This document shows positions 11,450-14,125 of a stretch of DNA of 14,125 nucleotides, piece by piece (the stretch's first letter is position 1; the number at the start of each line of letters is the position of its first letter). The DNA comes from JAZDOH01 sp043798815 (lineage in GTDB: Bacteria; Patescibacteriota; Gracilibacteria; UM-FILTER-43-11). The notes under the pieces are model-generated. The model saw only the letters and a program-made list of their open reading frames with translations, had not been told where the DNA came from and did not search any database. The translations under genes were made by a program, and so were the position numbers. The stretch spans positions 1 to 14,125 of the forward strand of contig JAZDOH010000008.1 of the NCBI GenBank assembly GCA_043798815.1, in the 5' to 3' direction.

Positions 11450-12529
11450 ATGGATTTAACCGCCCTGATGCGCGACGTGATTCTCTCGGAATCCCCTGAT
11501 CTCCACTTGCAGGTGGGACAGCCTCCGGTGATTCGGCTAAAAACCGGATTTCTGAGCACTCTGGAATATCCCCCTCTTACCGAGGCGGACATTCGGGGAA
11601 TGATTGCCCAGATCACTTCCGAAGATCAGAAAAAACGGTTTGCCGAAAATCATGAACTGGATTTTTCCCATCATGTGGGCGAACTCAGCCGGTTCCGTGT
11701 GAACATTTACGAAGAGCGGAACGGACCCGCCATTGCGTTCCGGGTGATTTCGGAAAAAATCCCGGGTTTTGAGGAATTGGGGCTCACGGAAACCATCGGC
11801 AAATTCACGACGCTGCCTCACGGGCTGGTGCTTGTCACCGGGACGACCTGCAGGGGAAAGACCACCACGCTCGCGTCCATCGTAAACTCCATCAACCAGA
11901 CTCAGCGCCGGCACATCATCACGATTGAAGATCCGATTGAATTTGTTTATCCCAAAGGGCAGTCGCTGGTGACCCAGCGTGAAGTGAATGTGCACACCCA
12001 CACATTCGCCAACGCCATTCGTTCCGCTTTGCGCCAGGATCCGGACGTGGTGATGGTGGGGGAAATGCGCGACCTTGAAACGATTGCCGCGGCGATCACG
12101 CTCGCGGAAACGGGACATCTCGTATTCAGTACACTTCACACATCCGATGCCGCCCAAACAGTCGACCGCATCATCGACGTGTTTCCGCCGTACCAGCAGC
12201 AGCAGATCCGCGCGCAATTGGCCGGGACGCTCAAAGGCGTGGTTTCACAAGTTCTCATCCCCAGGGCAGATGGGCAGGGTCGGGTGGCTGCGCGTGAAGT
12301 TATGGTGGTGAATGACGCGATACGGAATTGCATTGCGAAAGGAGAAACCCATCAGATTTACTCCATGATCCAGCTCGGAGCCTCCGAAGGCATGGTGCTT
12401 TTAGACCAGCATTTGCTGGAACTGGTGCGCCAGGGTTTTATCACTCCAGAAGAGGGGCTGAGCAAAGCCGATGATATTGAAACATTCCAAGGTCAACTCA
12501 ACGCCATACTCCAACCAGCTTATGCCTAA
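11450..12529 (+). CDS. pilT: PilT-type type IV pilus retraction ATPase
   Basis: Cytoplasmic hexameric ATPase that drives pilus depolymerisation. The 359-residue product has an N-terminal PAS-like domain (about 1-100) and a RecA-like core: Walker A GTTCRGKT (131-138), Asp box IITIEDPIEFVY (156-167), Walker B region DPDVVMVGEMRD with Glu205, His box GHLVFSTLHTSD (222-233) and a C-terminal domain ending with the GMVLLDQHL segment. Length is typical for PilT. The P-loop is unusual: the family normally reads GPTGSGK(S/T), here Pro, Gly and Ser are Thr, Cys and Arg, although the GxxxxGK(T) core remains. No pilB, pilC or pilin is in the window. The leader is about 21 nt with no Shine-Dalgarno. It overlaps the next gene by 8 bp. 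Confidence 0.95.
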   Translation: MDLTALMRDVILSESPDLHLQVGQPPVIRLKTGFLSTLEYPPLTEADIRGMIAQITSEDQKKRFAENHELDFSHHVGELSRFRVNIYEERNGPAIAFRVISEKIPGFEELGLTETIGKFTTLPHGLVLVTGTTCRGKTTTLASIVNSINQTQRRHIITIEDPIEFVYPKGQSLVTQREVNVHTHTFANAIRSALRQDPDVVMVGEMRDLETIAAAITLAETGHLVFSTLHTSDAAQTVDRIIDVFPPYQQQQIRAQLAGTLKGVVSQVLIPRADGQGRVAAREVMVVNDAIRNCIAKGETHQIYSMIQLGASEGMVLLDQHLLELVRQGFITPEEGLSKADDIETFQGQLNAILQPAYA

Positions 12530-13370
12530 AGCCAATCCATCATCTCAGGGGCTGTTTGCAATCCCAGGCTTGCTTGGGTTTGCTCAGGAAAAGCGTTATC
12601 AGTCAGGCGATTACGTGTTTCGCCAAGGAACGGACGATCCGCATTTTTACATCGTGATGGAAGGGGAAATCGAGATTCGCGTTAAAGACGGCGATGGGGC
12701 GGAAAAAATCATCGCCCATATTACTGCCGGAGAATTGCTCGGAGAAGGCGTGCTGTTTGGAAAAACCTTAAAACCCACTTCCGCCAGGGCCAATTCCGCT
12801 CTTCGGGTGGTTGCTCTTTCGTACGATAATTTTCAGAAATGGGCTCAAAAAGAACCCGCGGGCGCCATCGAGTTTTTGCTGAATGTGCTAAAGATCGTCA
12901 ACCAGCGGCTGAACAAAACCAACATGAAAGTCATCGCCTTGTTTGAAACCACCCAAAGCCTTCGGCTGCACGGCGGGGATTTGAATAAATTATGCTCGAG
13001 TCTCATTCGTCAGCTCGTGGGATTGGTGGAGGCCAGGGAAGGGGCGGTCTTGCTCAAAAACCCCTTCAGCCAGGAATGGCGGACGGTTTGTGTTAGCGGC
13101 CCAACACTGCAAGCCAAAAATCTCATCGCTTTTGAGCTGGAAAAGCCAAGCTGCTTCACCCAAAGCGACGGACATTGGATCGTGGTGAATTTAAAGGAGA
13201 TTGGCGCCCTTGTGCTGTTTCGGCGGCTCGACGACAAACCCTTTGACGTGGACCAGCTCCGGCTGACGGAACTGGTGGCGGAACAAACCGCAAGCACCAT
13301 CGAAGAAACCTCGCGCCACGCGGAAGAAAAAGCGCGCAACATCCTTCATCAAAAACGCTACACGCTTTAA
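12522..13370 (+). CDS. Cyclic-nucleotide-binding-fold protein with a GAF-like C-terminal half
   Basis: The 282-residue product begins with a cNMP-binding/CAP_ED fold (about 15-130): YQSGDYVFRQGTDDPHFYIVMEGEIEI and then GELLGEGVLFG. Residues about 140-262 look like a GAF domain (LFETTQSL...LNKLCSSLIRQLVGLVEAREGAVLLK), ending in a helix. There is no DNA-binding HTH, so it is not a CRP-type regulator. The phosphate-binding cassette lacks the usual PR(T/S)A arginine (PTSA here), so it may not bind cAMP in the normal way. ATG 12522 was chosen over the upstream in-frame ATG 12471 because it begins just before the domain and overlaps the pilT stop by only 8 bp, typical of translational coupling. A regulatory role towards PilT is inferred from the coupling. 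Confidence 0.75.
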   Translation: MPKANPSSQGLFAIPGLLGFAQEKRYQSGDYVFRQGTDDPHFYIVMEGEIEIRVKDGDGAEKIIAHITAGELLGEGVLFGKTLKPTSARANSALRVVALSYDNFQKWAQKEPAGAIEFLLNVLKIVNQRLNKTNMKVIALFETTQSLRLHGGDLNKLCSSLIRQLVGLVEAREGAVLLKNPFSQEWRTVCVSGPTLQAKNLIAFELEKPSCFTQSDGHWIVVNLKEIGALVLFRRLDDKPFDVDQLRLTELVAEQTASTIEETSRHAEEKARNILHQKRYTL

Positions 13371-13371
13371 C

Positions 13372-13956
13372 ATGCTCTCTTCACCAATTCCTCCATCGGA
13401 CATCGAAAAAAACCGCCAAATGGCGGCGCTGAGCTATTTGTGGATTTTTAGTTTCATCGTCTTGGTCGCCCGTCGCGACAGCGCTTTTGTGCAGCTGCAC
13501 GCGCGGCAGGGGCTGGTGTTGTTTTTGCTCTCAATTCTGTTATGGCCCTGGGGAATAACCCGTTACGGGGAATTGATGATTTTAGCCCTCATGGTATTTG
13601 GATTTCTTCAGGCGGCCACCGGCAACGCGTACCGCATTCCGGTGATTGGAGATTTTGCGGAAGGGCGTTTGAACTCTCCTGTTTTTGGCAAAGTGTGGCA
13701 TTACCTCAGGCATGGCATTGTGCGGCTATTCAAGCCGGAACACGTGATTCCTGAATACCAAAAAGCTCAACCTTCGGTGATTCCGGTGGTTAAGGAAACA
13801 TCAACGGTTCCCGCTACCTCCGTTACGTCACAGCCTGTTTCAGAAGAAAAAAAAGTATCCGCTTTAATCCATCGCGTGGATGAGGATGAAAAGAAACTCT
13901 CGGCGTTGGAAGAAGAAGTCAAAACACTCGAATCCAAACTTACTCCTATCCATTAA
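13372..13956 (+). CDS. DUF4870/Tic20-like small membrane protein with coiled-coil tail
   Basis: The 194-residue product has about three hydrophobic segments (17-33, 47-60, 67-82) around a conserved-looking RRDSAFVQLHARQGLVLF loop (34-51), which matches the pattern of DUF4870/Tic20-like proteins (...FvqfHArQglvl...). A Pro/Thr/Val-rich linker (130-156) leads to a heptad-like helix, KVSALIHRVDEDEKKLSALEEEVKTLESKL (split over 161-190). The function of these proteins is unknown. It starts 2 bp after the preceding stop (1 base between) with no Shine-Dalgarno, so it is most likely translated from the pilT transcript. Confidence 0.7.
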   Translation: MLSSPIPPSDIEKNRQMAALSYLWIFSFIVLVARRDSAFVQLHARQGLVLFLLSILLWPWGITRYGELMILALMVFGFLQAATGNAYRIPVIGDFAEGRLNSPVFGKVWHYLRHGIVRLFKPEHVIPEYQKAQPSVIPVVKETSTVPATSVTSQPVSEEKKVSALIHRVDEDEKKLSALEEEVKTLESKLTPIH

Positions 13957-13963
13957 ATTCTCC

Positions 13964-14125
13964 ATGCACAAAACCATTTCCCCGCCGCTCAACAGGCTGC
14001 TCAACACCGTCATAAAACTCTATCATCATTATTTGGATTTGCTAGAGCGGTACATCGAAAGCGTCCCCGAAACCGAAACCAAATTACTCATGGAATTGGA
14101 AGAACACCTGCAGGAAGTTCAGGAG
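13964..14125 (+). CDS. Unrecognised ORF, 5' part, cut by the window edge
   Basis: ATG 13964 opens a frame that stays open for 54 codons to the last base. The visible part is helical and acidic: RLLNTVIKLYHHYLDLLERY, then ESVPETETKLLMELEEHLQE. It begins 7 bp after the preceding stop and reads in the same direction, so it probably belongs to the pilT transcript. Too little is visible to name it. Confidence 0.55.
   Translation, partial: MHKTISPPLNRLLNTVIKLYHHYLDLLERYIESVPETETKLLMELEEHLQEVQE

Noticed and set aside
11537..12217. 226-residue open frame antisense to pilT.
   Set aside because: Shadow of a high-GC third-position pattern; pilT motifs are complete on the plus strand.
1..14125. CRISPR array or rRNA genes.
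   Set aside because: No regularly spaced direct repeats and no rRNA-like stretches were seen.
1..14125. UGA recoded as Gly (code 25).
   Set aside because: fic ends at TGA 10986-10988 and the histidine-kinase-like gene at TGA 5379-5381 at natural lengths, and no in-frame TGA interrupts the other genes.

Overview
The window reads as chromosomal DNA from a Candidate Phyla Radiation (Patescibacteria) bacterium, most likely near Peregrinibacteria. This is inference from four signs. Housekeeping genes are compact and short. A TrmB-like regulator sits beside a small divergent sensor-like protein. In-frame copies of the TGCCTGCCGGCAGGCA palindrome encode Pro-Ala-Gly-Arg-Gln. Almost no start codon has a Shine-Dalgarno sequence. 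TGA ends real genes (fic and the histidine-kinase-like gene), so the UGA=Gly code of Gracilibacteria/Absconditabacteria is not used here. No phylogenetic placement could be run.

Left part (1-4412): the 5' two thirds of fmt (minus) runs off the window edge and is divergent from a DHH/DHHA1 phosphoesterase of the NrnA type. A 488-residue class I methyltransferase with a long charged helical N-terminus follows, under its own TTGACA promoter. Then come an unrecognised 108-residue ORF and, convergent with it by 3 bp, a TrmB-like transcription regulator whose promoter carries two palindromes.

Middle (4413-9091): a good promoter leads into a leader of about 120 nt that ends in a very strong GC-rich hairpin with a T-rich tail. 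The downstream gene resembles a histidine kinase that keeps the HisKA-type His but has lost the ATP-binding boxes. tRNA-Leu(GAG), an HtrA/Deg protease and NAD+-dependent DNA ligase (ligA) follow on the minus strand. LigA departs from the E. coli reference at adenylation-subdomain Ia positions.

Accessory stretch (9092-10112): this is the least ordinary part. An unrecognised 93-residue gene with its own promoter sits exactly between two imperfect inverted repeat arms of about 93 and 107 bp, a cassette or MITE-like arrangement. Next comes a hairpin-rich stretch with what may be the last 36 codons of an IS200/IS605-type transposase, then a promoter decorated with CGTGAAAA-type sites.

Right part (10113-14125): a class II Fic AMP-transferase, probably on a leaderless mRNA, then a small stand-alone EF-Tu-domain-2-like barrel protein. 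After that a tight run of genes starts with a pilT-type ATPase and continues with a cyclic-nucleotide-binding-fold/GAF-like protein, a DUF4870/Tic20-like membrane protein with a coiled-coil tail, and a partial ORF leaving the window. Overlaps and 1-7 bp gaps suggest one transcript, plausibly concerned with type IV pilus retraction or competence and the envelope.
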